From positions 186,001 to 250,000 of the forward strand of contig DASPUC010000024.1 of assembly GCA_035623075.1 (NCBI GenBank): a DNA stretch of 64,000 bases, given 5' to 3'. Made by a program: the position numbers and the translations under genes. The notes beneath the pieces are model-generated. The model worked only from the letters and a program-made list of their open reading frames with translations. It ran no database searches and was not told the origin of the DNA. Below are positions 34,574 to 42,023 of the stretch, piece after piece; position 1 is the stretch's first letter, and each line of letters starts with the position of its first letter. This stretch comes from Nitrospiraceae bacterium. GTDB lineage: Bacteria; Nitrospirota; Nitrospiria; Nitrospirales; Nitrospiraceae.

Positions 34574-34996
34574 ATGACCTCTGAATACGCACCATCGAGT
34601 GGAAAAGCGTTGGGCATATCACTAGGTGCGGCAATCGTCATTTTTCTATTGCCCTACATCGTCGAGCCAACCGTAGAATATGTTCTAGGGTATGACCCAT
34701 TGTTGGTAGAGCACAACCCGTCTCGTGCTCTAAAGCAAGAGCTGCTTAAAGCAACTTTGGTTGCGGGAAGCCTTAACTTTGTGTGCCTCGTATTGGGCAT
34801 TGGAGCCATTCTTGTTGGAGCAAAGTCTATTTATGGTCGGCGCTTTCCACCAGCTGGTATGCCGGTGCCATTTCGAATCAAAGTTCATAGCGGTAAGACT
34901 GCTCTTATTACTGGGGTTGTATGGTGTATCTTGGGCTGCGCATCGCTACTTAGGGCAGCGAGCTTCGTAATCTTTTGGCCGTGGAAACTTCTGTGA
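34574..34996 (+). CDS. Hypothetical membrane protein
   Basis: A 140-residue protein with three or four hydrophobic segments (ALGISLGAAIVIFLLPYIV, SLNFVCLVLGIGAILVGA, TALITGVVWCILGCASLL). The family is not recognised. Base composition is visibly more AT-rich than that of neighbouring genes, as it is in the next gene, which suggests that both were acquired. The ATG at 34574 is preceded by GATGTTGAAATC with no strong ribosome-binding site. Confidence 0.55.
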   Translation: MTSEYAPSSGKALGISLGAAIVIFLLPYIVEPTVEYVLGYDPLLVEHNPSRALKQELLKATLVAGSLNFVCLVLGIGAILVGAKSIYGRRFPPAGMPVPFRIKVHSGKTALITGVVWCILGCASLLRAASFVIFWPWKLL

Positions 34997-35090
34997 CATT
35001 CAACCTCGCGTTCGAGGCTGACACGGCGAGACAACGCACCATGTTCTGTGGGCATTGTGGCTCGCGCGGCTCAACGAGGCGCTATACCCA

Positions 35091-35417
35091 ATGAATTCAA
35101 ACAAAGCGTTAACTCTAGTTCACGGCTTTATGGTTATCCTCGGGATTTACGCTGGCTATTGGCTCGGCGCATCAAGGGCACAGACTGTATATGAGAATAT
35201 GAAGTTTCTTCTCAATTCCGACAGGAATTTGGAAATTGTCCAAAACATTAAGGCTCTTGAGGGGCTGAGAGAGAATCGAATGGAAGAAACAATTCAGTTC
35301 ATGCATGTGCGCCTCGAAAGCGCCTTGAAGTATGATGGGATTCAACAGGCCACCCTTGCTCGAGCCAGAGAGTACCAGCGCAAGTACTGCAAAACTCTCT
35401 GTCTTGGTCTTCAATGA
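35091..35417 (+). CDS. Hypothetical membrane-anchored protein
   Basis: A 108-residue protein with an N-terminal membrane helix (LVHGFMVILGIYAGYWLG) and a helical soluble part (SDRNLEIVQNIKALEGLREN and following) ending in a cysteine pair (YCKTLCLGLQ). The sequence is AT-richer than its surroundings. The start at 35091 is preferred over an upstream in-frame start because it begins the membrane anchor. The function is unknown. Its topology is similar to small phage- or island-encoded proteins, but there is no specific match. Confidence 0.5.
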   Translation: MNSNKALTLVHGFMVILGIYAGYWLGASRAQTVYENMKFLLNSDRNLEIVQNIKALEGLRENRMEETIQFMHVRLESALKYDGIQQATLARAREYQRKYCKTLCLGLQ

Positions 35418-35450
35418 AACATATCGGGCATAGCAAGACCTTCCTTCAGC

Positions 35451-35512
35451 GGAATTAAGGGGGACATGCTGAATTCCTACGCGCGACTACGAAGGAGACT
35501 TAAGGAGACATT
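35451..35512 (+). repeat. Transposon-like debris with repeated TTAAGG...GACAT motifs
   Basis: GGAATTAAGGGGGACATGCT and a second partial copy TTAAGGAGACATTCTGAGCT occur within 60 bp, and GGAATTAAGGGG recurs at 35997-36008 on the other side of the cupin gene. Such phrases commonly flank IS200/RAYT-type transposase genes, as far as I recall. No transposase is left here. The remainder of 35418-35679 shows nothing else. Confidence 0.4.
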
Positions 35513-35679
35513 CTGAGCTAGCCGCACGGAGTGAGTCATTGTCTTCCGCCGTTGAGAATGTTCCCCTTTTTGTTAAGCTGAAAGCATTCGACGCGTATCA
35601 TTCTAGGCCTAGCCCTTAACCAACGTGGAAATCGCGGGCGCCTTTCCGCGCGGCGCAGCTTCCCCTGAGCGAGACTCAC

Positions 35680-35982
35680 ATGCGCTATCTCACCCCGAAT
35701 AAGTTTTCGGTGCCCATTAACCGCGAAGAGGTGACTCAAGACTGGGGCAAGCGGGGGTACTCCTGCGATTTATTCGTCGATCCTCCGGGACGAGAGTGGA
35801 ATAATTTCGTCCATGCGACCAATGAGCTTGTGACCGTTGTAAGTGGCAGGTTACGACTAACCATCGATAGCGAAGAGATCATCGCCGAACGGGGAGACGA
35901 GGTGTTCATTCCAAAAGGCATCTGCCACTCGGTCAAAAATATTTCTCCTTCCACAACTCATTGGCTGTATGGCTACGATTAG
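35680..35982 (+). CDS. Cupin-domain protein
   Basis: A 100-residue single-domain cupin: GREWNNFVHATNELVTVVSG, RGDEVFIPKGICHSVKNI and a final WLYGYD. The metal-binding pattern is present in reduced form (HATNE in motif 1, H in GICHS of motif 2). Small cupins bind metals or small ligands and include isomerases and regulators; no specific role can be given. It is flanked on both sides by the same 12-bp direct repeat (GGAATTAAGGGG), suggesting insertion as a unit. Confidence 0.75.
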   Translation: MRYLTPNKFSVPINREEVTQDWGKRGYSCDLFVDPPGREWNNFVHATNELVTVVSGRLRLTIDSEEIIAERGDEVFIPKGICHSVKNISPSTTHWLYGYD

Positions 35983-35996
35983 CTCGCTATAAGAAG

Positions 35997-36025
35997 GGAA
36001 TTAAGGGGTCGGGAGTCTATTTTCA
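35997..36025 (+). repeat. Second copy of the transposon-like flank
   Basis: GGAATTAAGGGG followed by TCGGGAGTCTATTTT. The first 12 bases repeat those at 35451. It lies 15 nt after the cupin stop codon. Confidence 0.4.
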
Positions 36026-36041
36026 GGATCAGCGAGGACAA

Positions 36042-36155
36042 TTAGTCTTTCTTCTTTTTCTTGTCCGAAGGATTTTCTGAGAATAGCAACCAGGCCAGTA
36101 CGATGAACCCGATTGAGACACCTGCGATCGCCAACCAAGTGCCCAACTTTTCCAT
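36042..36155 (-). CDS. 37-residue membrane peptide coupled to a thioesterase gene
   Basis: A 37-residue peptide, MEKLGTWLAIAGVSIGFIVL then AWLLF, with a lysine-rich end (SDKKKKKD). There is one membrane helix with a positively charged C-terminal tail. Its ATG overlaps the TAA of the upstream gene (TAATG), which argues for translation. The function is unknown. The tail is reminiscent of small accessory peptides of membrane complexes. Confidence 0.6.
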   Translation of the reverse strand: MEKLGTWLAIAGVSIGFIVLAWLLFSENPSDKKKKKD

Positions 36156-36556
36156 TATTTGACCTTTCCTGCTCCCGATTCCAACGCGACCGCCAAGGAC
36201 TTGTCCAACCGCTTGACCTTTCCTTCCAGATTCACGGTGACGAGTTTCGCCGACCCTTCCACCACGATGCGATGGCTGGCCCGCTCACGGATCACATGCG
36301 AGAAGGTAAGCGAAGCGTTCCCGATCGAAGTTAATTTTGTCGCGATGGTCAACGTGTCACCGTAGCGGGCCGGCGAGCGATAGTCGAGCTCGGCGTGCAC
36401 TACCAGAAACTGCGTCCCTTGTTTCAACAGGCCCGCCACGGAGAGGCCTCGATCTTCCAGGTACTGCGTCCTCGCCCGTTCGAAATACTTCAGGTAGTTG
36501 GCATAGTACACCACCCCGCCGCAGTCGGTGTCCTCATAATAGATGCGAACTTCCAT
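36155..36556 (-). CDS. ybgC: Acyl-CoA thioesterase, YbgC/4HBT family
   Basis: A 133-residue hotdog-fold thioesterase. The YbgC signature is VRIYYEDTDCGGVVYYANYL with the catalytic aspartate, then YFERARTQYLEDRG. YbgC-type enzymes hydrolyse short- to medium-chain acyl-CoA and are often linked to the Tol-Pal envelope system; no tol genes are visible here. Length is normal. It is followed by the small membrane peptide with a one-base stop/start overlap. Confidence 0.92.
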   Translation of the reverse strand: MEVRIYYEDTDCGGVVYYANYLKYFERARTQYLEDRGLSVAGLLKQGTQFLVVHAELDYRSPARYGDTLTIATKLTSIGNASLTFSHVIRERASHRIVVEGSAKLVTVNLEGKVKRLDKSLAVALESGAGKVK

Positions 36557-36624
36557 TAGAGCTTATGGCGTATGGCCAATGGCTTATGGCACGGACAATG
36601 AACTGATACCCTTTTGCGAAATTC

Positions 36625-36948
36625 TCAAGACAACAAGAGCGTGTTTCGAAAGGCATTGATGCTTTTCGCCAATCGCTCACCATCCTCGTACAAACCCTTA
36701 TGCTCAACTTCGCTGACGTAGGCACGTTCCATTGCCAGAGATGATCCAGCAATCACTTCAAACGTTGAACACAATGCGACCTCCAGATGGTAATCGAAGG
36801 CATTATTGGAGTTCTTGGCAGAACCTTCTGCGATATTGAGACCGATTGAATTGACTGCGCGATTCAGTTGGGATTTCAATCCATAATCTTCATGCCTCGG
36901 GAACTTAGCGGTCACGGCATAGACCTTCGTCGCGTAATCTTTTGCCAT
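36625..36948 (-). CDS. Four-helix-bundle protein (23S rRNA IVS type), 5' frameshift
   Basis: A 107-residue frame matching the four-helix-bundle family: YGLKSQLNRAVNSIGLNIAE and YHLEVALCSTFEV. The usual N-terminus of the family (about 10 more residues, of the MAFRFETLKIWQ type) is encoded just upstream from the ATG at 36983, but in another frame; one added base near 36954 in a short A/T run would join them. So the gene either carries a one-base deletion or the base was lost in sequencing. Relatives are often encoded within rRNA intervening sequences or as orphan genes. Function is unclear. Confidence 0.8.
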   Translation of the reverse strand: MAKDYATKVYAVTAKFPRHEDYGLKSQLNRAVNSIGLNIAEGSAKNSNNAFDYHLEVALCSTFEVIAGSSLAMERAYVSEVEHKGLYEDGERLAKSINAFRNTLLLS

Positions 36949-37029
36949 TTGCCAATTTTCAACGTTTCAAACCTGAACGCCATCTCTGTTCTTTATTAGC
37001 TCGTGCTATACGCCATAAGCCATACGCTC

Positions 37030-38286
37030 TTAAAGACTGAGCGCCGGAAACCTCGGCAGCGAGGTCTCGGTGACGCCCGATAGCTTGAAAACAACTTCAT
37101 ACAACTGCTGGACCCGCTCGACCTTAATCGGTTCGAAGCCGTGGCCGAGGACGGCGTGGCTGGCCGCGTCGAGCAGGGGCTTCATGGTCGGCCACTCGCG
37201 AAGAAACCCCTGCCCGAGTTGATCCCCTAATCCGGCCAGCGTTCGAAACTGTGCCTGCAACGGTAACTTGTACTTCCCATCCACATCGTCCAAGAAGCAG
37301 GTCCGGCAGGTCTCTTGGAGCGCTTGCGGCAATTGTTCCGGCTGAAGATCCCACGTTTTGATCCTGTGCTGTTTGAACAGTTGTCGCTGGGCGATTGCTT
37401 CGAGGGCTCGCATGAGTGCAATCATGGCCCGCTCAGGATCACGATCCATATCGAGGCGCCGACGGACGTGGGCGAGGAGGTCAAGGGCGGCAAAATCCTT
37501 CACCTCGGCCGGATCGAGCACGAGCTTTTCCAGAAAACCCGCGTTCGCCTTAATCGCGGACACTAGCTCTTTCAAGCCAGGAGGTCCACCCCACAGAGAG
37601 GCCATCTCTAACGCTTTGACCGATGTCTTCAGCTTGTCCCATGCCTGTCGGTAGTGAAATCGTTCCCAGAGATCGTAGCCTTCGGCGAGGTCGAACAATG
37701 CTCGGTAGAGCGGTTTCTGCCCGCCGCTCACCCTCATTTCGATCAGTCGAAACATCGCTGCAGCAGCCACGAAGGTCCCGCGGTTAAAGTAATCGCGGGC
37801 TTCTTGGCGGGATACCGTCGCGGCTTCGTCCCAGGGATTCACCTGGACCCAGAGAAACGCCTGACCGTCGATGGTGACCGCATCGCCCTCCCGTCCTTCT
37901 GCGACTGGAACGAGCGACACCACGCGCGACGTGAAGGGTCTCGTGACCAGCGCCAGACTGCCGCTCATCGCGGCTGTGGCTCCGGTCAGGTCCACAACCA
38001 ATTCACCAGGCTGGACTTCCCAAGCCTTGAGGATCGACGGCACTGAACGAGCCATCGTTTGGTAGCAAGAGGGAAAGGGCTCGACATCCGCGAGCGTCAC
38101 CCAATCCCACCGGCGAGGCATCTGCTCGATTTTCGGCTGCACCGATGACTCGACGAGCGATTTCGCCGACTCGGGCAGGACAAAACAGAGCGATTCGGGA
38201 CGGAGGCGATTAATCGAATAGACGGCGGGGGCGGGATGATCGGTCAGGGTAATGACAAGAGATTTAATTGGTTGGTCTGGTGCCAT
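37030..38286 (-). CDS. Stand-alone CARF protein, TIGR02710 (Cas02710) family
   Basis: A 418-residue protein. Residues 1-170 form a CARF-type Rossmann domain, with SLVITLTDHPAPAVYSINRL first and VVDLTGATAAMSGSLALV as the ligand-loop motif (canonical DxTGGTKxMS, here with A for G and A for K). The rest is helical: ARDYFNRGTFVAAAAMFRLI, the YDLWERFHYRQAW segment, and ALEAIAQRQLFKQHRIKTW, which holds a possible R-x5-H HEPN-type pair. TIGR02710 proteins accompany type III CRISPR systems, sensing cyclic oligoadenylate. No CRISPR array or other cas gene is in the window. Confidence 0.82.
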   Translation of the reverse strand: MAPDQPIKSLVITLTDHPAPAVYSINRLRPESLCFVLPESAKSLVESSVQPKIEQMPRRWDWVTLADVEPFPSCYQTMARSVPSILKAWEVQPGELVVDLTGATAAMSGSLALVTRPFTSRVVSLVPVAEGREGDAVTIDGQAFLWVQVNPWDEAATVSRQEARDYFNRGTFVAAAAMFRLIEMRVSGGQKPLYRALFDLAEGYDLWERFHYRQAWDKLKTSVKALEMASLWGGPPGLKELVSAIKANAGFLEKLVLDPAEVKDFAALDLLAHVRRRLDMDRDPERAMIALMRALEAIAQRQLFKQHRIKTWDLQPEQLPQALQETCRTCFLDDVDGKYKLPLQAQFRTLAGLGDQLGQGFLREWPTMKPLLDAASHAVLGHGFEPIKVERVQQLYEVVFKLSGVTETSLPRFPALSL

Positions 38287-38359
38287 CGCGCGCGGAATAT
38301 ATCACCCGCCTGGACCCTGTTCAATTCCTGTCAGGTATACATCACGCCCGCGCAACTGT

Positions 38360-38388
38360 TTGACAGGATGGAGCCCCTCGCCTAGAAT
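38360..38388 (+). promoter_or_regulatory. Strong sigma70-type promoter of gmhA
   Basis: TTGACA (38360-38365), a 17-bp spacer, and TAGAAT (38383-38388). The gmhA ATG starts 9 bp after the -10 box, so transcription should begin at or within 1-3 bases of the start codon. With no Shine-Dalgarno present, a leaderless mRNA is likely. Confidence 0.72.
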
Positions 38389-38396
38389 CGCGGTCG

Positions 38397-38975
38397 ATGA
38401 AAGAGCAGGCGATCCAAGCGTTCGAGGAGAGCGCCGCGGTCAAGCAACAGTTCGTCCGCGATCACGCCGGCCGCATCGAGCAAGTGGTGAAATTGATCGC
38501 GACGGCGTTCCGCGAAGGCCGCAAAGTGCTCCTGTTTGGTAATGGCGGCAGCGCGACCGACGCGGCCCACCTCGCGGCCGAGTTTGTCGGCCGGTACCAT
38601 CGCGAACGGGCCCCGCTTCCCGCAATCGCCCTCGCAACCGACATCGCCGCCATCACGTGTATCGCGAACGATTATGGTTACGACGAGCTGTTCGCTCGCC
38701 AGGTTCGCGCCCATGGGCAAAAAGGCGATATCGCCATTGCGATCAGCACGAGCGGAAACTCCGCCAACGTGCTCAAGGGCGTCGAGGCCGCTCGAACAAT
38801 CGGCATGGCGACCATTGCCTGGACCGGCGGCAGCGGAGGCAAGCTCGCCGCGATGGTCGATCATCCATTCGTCGTGCCATCCAAGGTCACAGCGCGCATT
38901 CAAGAGACTCATATCACGCTCGGCCATGTCCTGTGCGAACTCATAGAGGAACAGCTCCTTGGCAAAGCGTCCTAG
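38397..38975 (+). CDS. gmhA: Phosphoheptose isomerase (SIS domain)
   Basis: A 192-residue SIS-domain isomerase. KVLLFGNGGSATDAAHLAAE and DIAIAISTSGNSANVLKGVE are the sugar-phosphate-binding loops, and ARIQETHITLGHVLCELIE the C-terminal catalytic helix (Glu/His) of GmhA. It converts sedoheptulose-7-phosphate to glycero-manno-heptose-7-phosphate for LPS core synthesis. A later pathway gene (rfaE2) is at 42024. Its last 17 bases overlap the next gene, implying co-translation. Confidence 0.93.
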   Translation: MKEQAIQAFEESAAVKQQFVRDHAGRIEQVVKLIATAFREGRKVLLFGNGGSATDAAHLAAEFVGRYHRERAPLPAIALATDIAAITCIANDYGYDELFARQVRAHGQKGDIAIAISTSGNSANVLKGVEAARTIGMATIAWTGGSGGKLAAMVDHPFVVPSKVTARIQETHITLGHVLCELIEEQLLGKAS

Positions 38976-39957
38976 ACGGACTCCTCCTCGCCTTCCGACT
39001 CCTCCTCTCATTCCCCCGATCAACGTATCGGATCTCAAGACCTATCCATTGAAGAAACGGCACAGTAAGGTGCGTGTCTCGGACTTCGCGAAACCCTGGA
39101 AGCGAGGAGGGAGTTTCACCCAGTTCTATCGCACCCTGCCGGATATTCTGGCCGTAAAGACCTTGCGAGCCGTCGCCAAGACCATGGCTGCCACGCACCG
39201 ACAAGGCCGGCCGGTGATCGTCGGTGTCGGCGCGCACGTCGTGAAGGTGGGACTCAACCCGATTGTCGTCGATTGGATGAAACAGGGCATTGTGTCCGCG
39301 GTGGCGATGAACGGAGCCGGGATCATTCATGATTTCGAACTGGCGTTGATGGGCCATACCTCGGAAGAGGTCGATGCGGAAATCGATGAAGGACGATTCG
39401 GTATGGCGGAGGAAACCGGACGTATCCTCAACGAAGCGATTACGCGCGGCGCGCGCGACCGTCAAGGCCTTGGCGAGACCGTCGGCCACCACATCAATCG
39501 GCACACAGGACAATTTCCCCATCGCGAGACAAGTATCCTCGCCACCGGAGCGCGACTCGGCATCCCCGTGACCGTGCATGTGGCCGTCGGGACCGACATC
39601 ATTCACATGCACCCCTCGGCTGATGGAGCCGCGATCGGCGCGACGTCGCTGCTCGACTTCCGCCGGCTCGCCGCCGTGGTGGCAGGCATGGAAGGCGGCG
39701 TCTACCTCAATCTTGGTTCTGCGGTGATCCTTCCGGAAGTTTTCCTCAAGACCGTGTCCCTAGGGCGCAATCTGGGTCACGCTCTCACGAAGATCACCAC
39801 CGTCAACATGGATTTCTTGTCCCACTATCGTCCACTCACGAATGTGGTGCGGCGCCCTACCCAGAAAGGGGGCAGGGGCTACTCGTTGATCGGTCACCAT
39901 GAGATTATGGTGCCGTTATTGGCAGCGGCACTCCAAGAAGAATTGGCAGACCGCTGA
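38959..39957 (+). CDS. Deoxyhypusine-synthase-like protein of unknown substrate
   Basis: A 332-residue protein. A basic, proline-rich N-terminus is followed by a Rossmann-type domain: VIVGVGAHVVKVGLNPIVVD, VAMNGAGIIHDFELALMGHT, HVAVGTDIIHMHPSADG and GGVYLNLGSAVILPEVFLK. These blocks recall bacterial DHS-like (deoxyhypusine synthase fold, NAD-binding) proteins. The eukaryotic enzyme uses spermidine on eIF5A, which bacteria lack, so the substrate here must differ. The name is given from memory of similar sequences and is only moderately certain. It overlaps gmhA by 17 nt, so a role tied to heptose or sugar metabolism is possible. Confidence 0.5.
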   Translation: MAKRPRRTPPRLPTPPLIPPINVSDLKTYPLKKRHSKVRVSDFAKPWKRGGSFTQFYRTLPDILAVKTLRAVAKTMAATHRQGRPVIVGVGAHVVKVGLNPIVVDWMKQGIVSAVAMNGAGIIHDFELALMGHTSEEVDAEIDEGRFGMAEETGRILNEAITRGARDRQGLGETVGHHINRHTGQFPHRETSILATGARLGIPVTVHVAVGTDIIHMHPSADGAAIGATSLLDFRRLAAVVAGMEGGVYLNLGSAVILPEVFLKTVSLGRNLGHALTKITTVNMDFLSHYRPLTNVVRRPTQKGGRGYSLIGHHEIMVPLLAAALQEELADR

Positions 39958-39970
39958 TAAATGTGTCCCG

Positions 39971-40110
39971 CGTCGTTCTCAGTCGCTCGAACCACTCAAC
40001 GTACGGCCCGGGAAAGAGCTGCTGGGAGCTCGGGGCGGGCGGGTGAGAAACGTCTACGCCTCGCGGTCCTCGCTCCTTGCGGCCTTGCTGGGTAACATTT
40101 TTGAGCGGTC
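39971..40110 (-). repeat. Interspersed repeat, second copy (opposite orientation)
   Basis: Read on the minus strand this contains CAGCAAGGCCGCAAGGAGCG, later CCGTACGTTGAG and GAGCGACTGAGAACGA. These three blocks occur in the same order in the repeat at 33281-33406. The outer inverted arms are less well kept. It fills the space between the DHS-like gene and the SprT-like gene; nothing else is seen there. Confidence 0.55.
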
Positions 40111-40121
40111 TAACGCAGCGT

Positions 40122-40796
40122 ATGAGTACACACGACTCTATACGACCTCTGCCCTATTCCACGGAAAAACTTGCGAGGATCTGGTCCGATCTCAATATTC
40201 GATACTTCAACGGGACTCTGCCTCCCATCGACATCGTATGGAGCACTCGCCTGACCGCGTCGGTCGGCTTGTTCGTGACGACCGTCGGCCCCCGCAAGTT
40301 GGCCCAGCGCTGGGGCATGAGTACGACGCGGCGACGGGAAATTCGGCTCTCGGTACCGTTACTGTCGCAAGCCTTCGCGAAGTCTCCGTATGGCGAGCAC
40401 GAAATCACGAGTACGCTGGCTCACGAAATGATTCACCAATGGCAGTACGACATCCTCAAACGACGTCCCAACCATGGGCTCGACTTCCTGAAGAAGATGG
40501 CTGAGATGAATCGTGATGGCATGCTGGCCATTACGACGTACCATTCGTTACAGGACGAGGTGATTGCACTGACACGCTTCGCCTGGCGCTGCCGGCAATG
40601 CGGCCGCGTGTATCGACGCCAGCGGCGAACGATCGAACCTCGCCGGCACCATTGCGGCGTGTGCCGCGGCTCGCTTCAAGAACTGAGGGCGGTGACGCGA
40701 CGACACGACCTGTCGAACGAGCTGGAGTCACGAGATGGTTGTCGCATGCGCTCTTCGACCTCCTTGCAACCGGCCCAATTGTCTTTTACCTTTTAG
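40122..40796 (+). CDS. SprT-like zinc metalloprotease-type protein
   Basis: A 224-residue protein. IWSDLNIRYFNGTLPPIDIVW is the SprT-like opening, STLAHEMIHQWQY the HExxH zinc helix, and CRQCGRVYRR...CGVCRG a C-terminal zinc ribbon. SprT-like proteins include the DNA-protein crosslink protease SPRTN; bacterial members are poorly studied. The ATG at 40122 is chosen because similarity starts soon after it. The next gene, a Y-family polymerase, begins 24 nt after its stop, so a shared role in tolerating damaged DNA is plausible. Confidence 0.85.
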   Translation: MSTHDSIRPLPYSTEKLARIWSDLNIRYFNGTLPPIDIVWSTRLTASVGLFVTTVGPRKLAQRWGMSTTRRREIRLSVPLLSQAFAKSPYGEHEITSTLAHEMIHQWQYDILKRRPNHGLDFLKKMAEMNRDGMLAITTYHSLQDEVIALTRFAWRCRQCGRVYRRQRRTIEPRRHHCGVCRGSLQELRAVTRRHDLSNELESRDGCRMRSSTSLQPAQLSFTF

Positions 40797-40819
40797 GCTT
40801 CACGACTGGGGAACGAGGA

Positions 40820-42010
40820 ATGCGCTGGTCCCGCCGGATTCTGTTCGGGGATGTGGATGCTATGTTCGCTGCCGCGGCTGTCGTCGCCGATCCCACTCTC
40901 GCCGGCAAACCGGTCGCCGTCGGAGGACAACCTCCGCGCGGCATTATCGCCGCCGCCAGTTATGTGGTACGTCCTTATGGCGTGCGTTCTGCCATGCCGA
41001 CGATCGAAGCATTCCGGCTCTGCCCCCATTTGGTTCTGATCCCGCTGGACCGGCCGTTGTATCGCCGCCTGCATGACCAGATGCGAATCGTCACGGATCG
41101 CCTCTTTCCCTTGACCGAGTGGAGCAGCATCGACGAATTCTACGCAGACACCACAGACCTGCAATCCAGCCATCCCGACCCCCGGTCGCTCGGCCGGCTG
41201 GTGAAACAATCAATTTTCGACGCGACTGGGTTGCGATGCACCGTGGCGCTGGCCACGGGAAAAACCGTCGCCAAGATCGCGGCAGATTCTCATAAGCCTG
41301 ATGGACTCGTAACGATTGACCCTGGGACCGAACAGGCGTTTCTCGCTCCCCTACCGATCCGGGCCCTACCGGGAATCGGTCCGAAGACCGCAGCACGATT
41401 GGAGCCGCTCGGCTTGCGGACGATCGGGGGTCTTCTGGACACGCGCTGGGAAGGGGTCCTACGCGGCCTTTTCGGCTCCCGTCTCCTAGAGGTCAGGGAA
41501 TTGGCCCGTGGGATTGATCGTGAACCGGTCTGTGCCGATCGCGAATCGAAGAGCCTCAGCCACGAGACCACCTTTGAGCATGACACGGATGATCGTGCCT
41601 TCATCGAACAGACGCTCCGAGGGTTCCTGCGTAAACTCGCGCATGAGCTTCGACAAGAAGGACTCGCTGCCAGCTGCTGTACGGTGAAGTTAAAGGATGC
41701 CCGTTTCACGATTACGACGAAACAGCGGCGCTTTCCCGGTCCCTTGAACTATGACCCCGCAATGTGGCCGATCGTCCAGCGGATCCTGCAAGAGCTCTTT
41801 ATACCGGGGACGAAGTACCGCCTCGCCGGACTATCCCTCTCGTCGCTGAATCCTGCGTCACCCGGGCTCTTCGATCAGCGGCGCGCCAAGGCTGTCGAGG
41901 CGATGGATGCCATCATCGCACAACATGGATCATCGGTGATGGGCCTCGGCGGCGTGACACGTGACTCCCCCCTGAGCCGCTCGATCTCTTTTCATCTGTC
42001 CTTCGACTAG
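40820..42010 (+). CDS. dinB: DNA polymerase IV (Y-family, DinB)
   Basis: A 396-residue Y-family polymerase for translesion synthesis. The first catalytic motif reads LFGDVDAMFAA where most members have HxDMDxFFA; the steric-gate F is kept. TEWSSIDEFYAD holds the second catalytic DE pair, ALATGKTVAKIAADSHKPDG and LPGIGPKTAARLEPLG are the palm/thumb motifs, and a little-finger domain follows. No clear C-terminal clamp-binding motif of the QxxLF type is seen. The start at 40820 follows GGGGAACGAGGA. Odd substitutions at the N-terminus may affect activity. Confidence 0.92.
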   Translation: MRWSRRILFGDVDAMFAAAAVVADPTLAGKPVAVGGQPPRGIIAAASYVVRPYGVRSAMPTIEAFRLCPHLVLIPLDRPLYRRLHDQMRIVTDRLFPLTEWSSIDEFYADTTDLQSSHPDPRSLGRLVKQSIFDATGLRCTVALATGKTVAKIAADSHKPDGLVTIDPGTEQAFLAPLPIRALPGIGPKTAARLEPLGLRTIGGLLDTRWEGVLRGLFGSRLLEVRELARGIDREPVCADRESKSLSHETTFEHDTDDRAFIEQTLRGFLRKLAHELRQEGLAASCCTVKLKDARFTITTKQRRFPGPLNYDPAMWPIVQRILQELFIPGTKYRLAGLSLSSLNPASPGLFDQRRAKAVEAMDAIIAQHGSSVMGLGGVTRDSPLSRSISFHLSFD

Positions 42011-42023
42011 GTATGATGGCCTC

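Noticed and set aside
34990-35105. Possible integron attC site (AAAGCGTTAAC next to the 35091 gene)
   Set aside because: No matching inverse core or hairpin arms could be found upstream, and no integrase is in the window.
37030-38286. A CRISPR array or further cas genes next to the CARF protein
   Set aside because: I searched both flanks by eye for regularly spaced direct repeats and for Cas protein motifs and found none.
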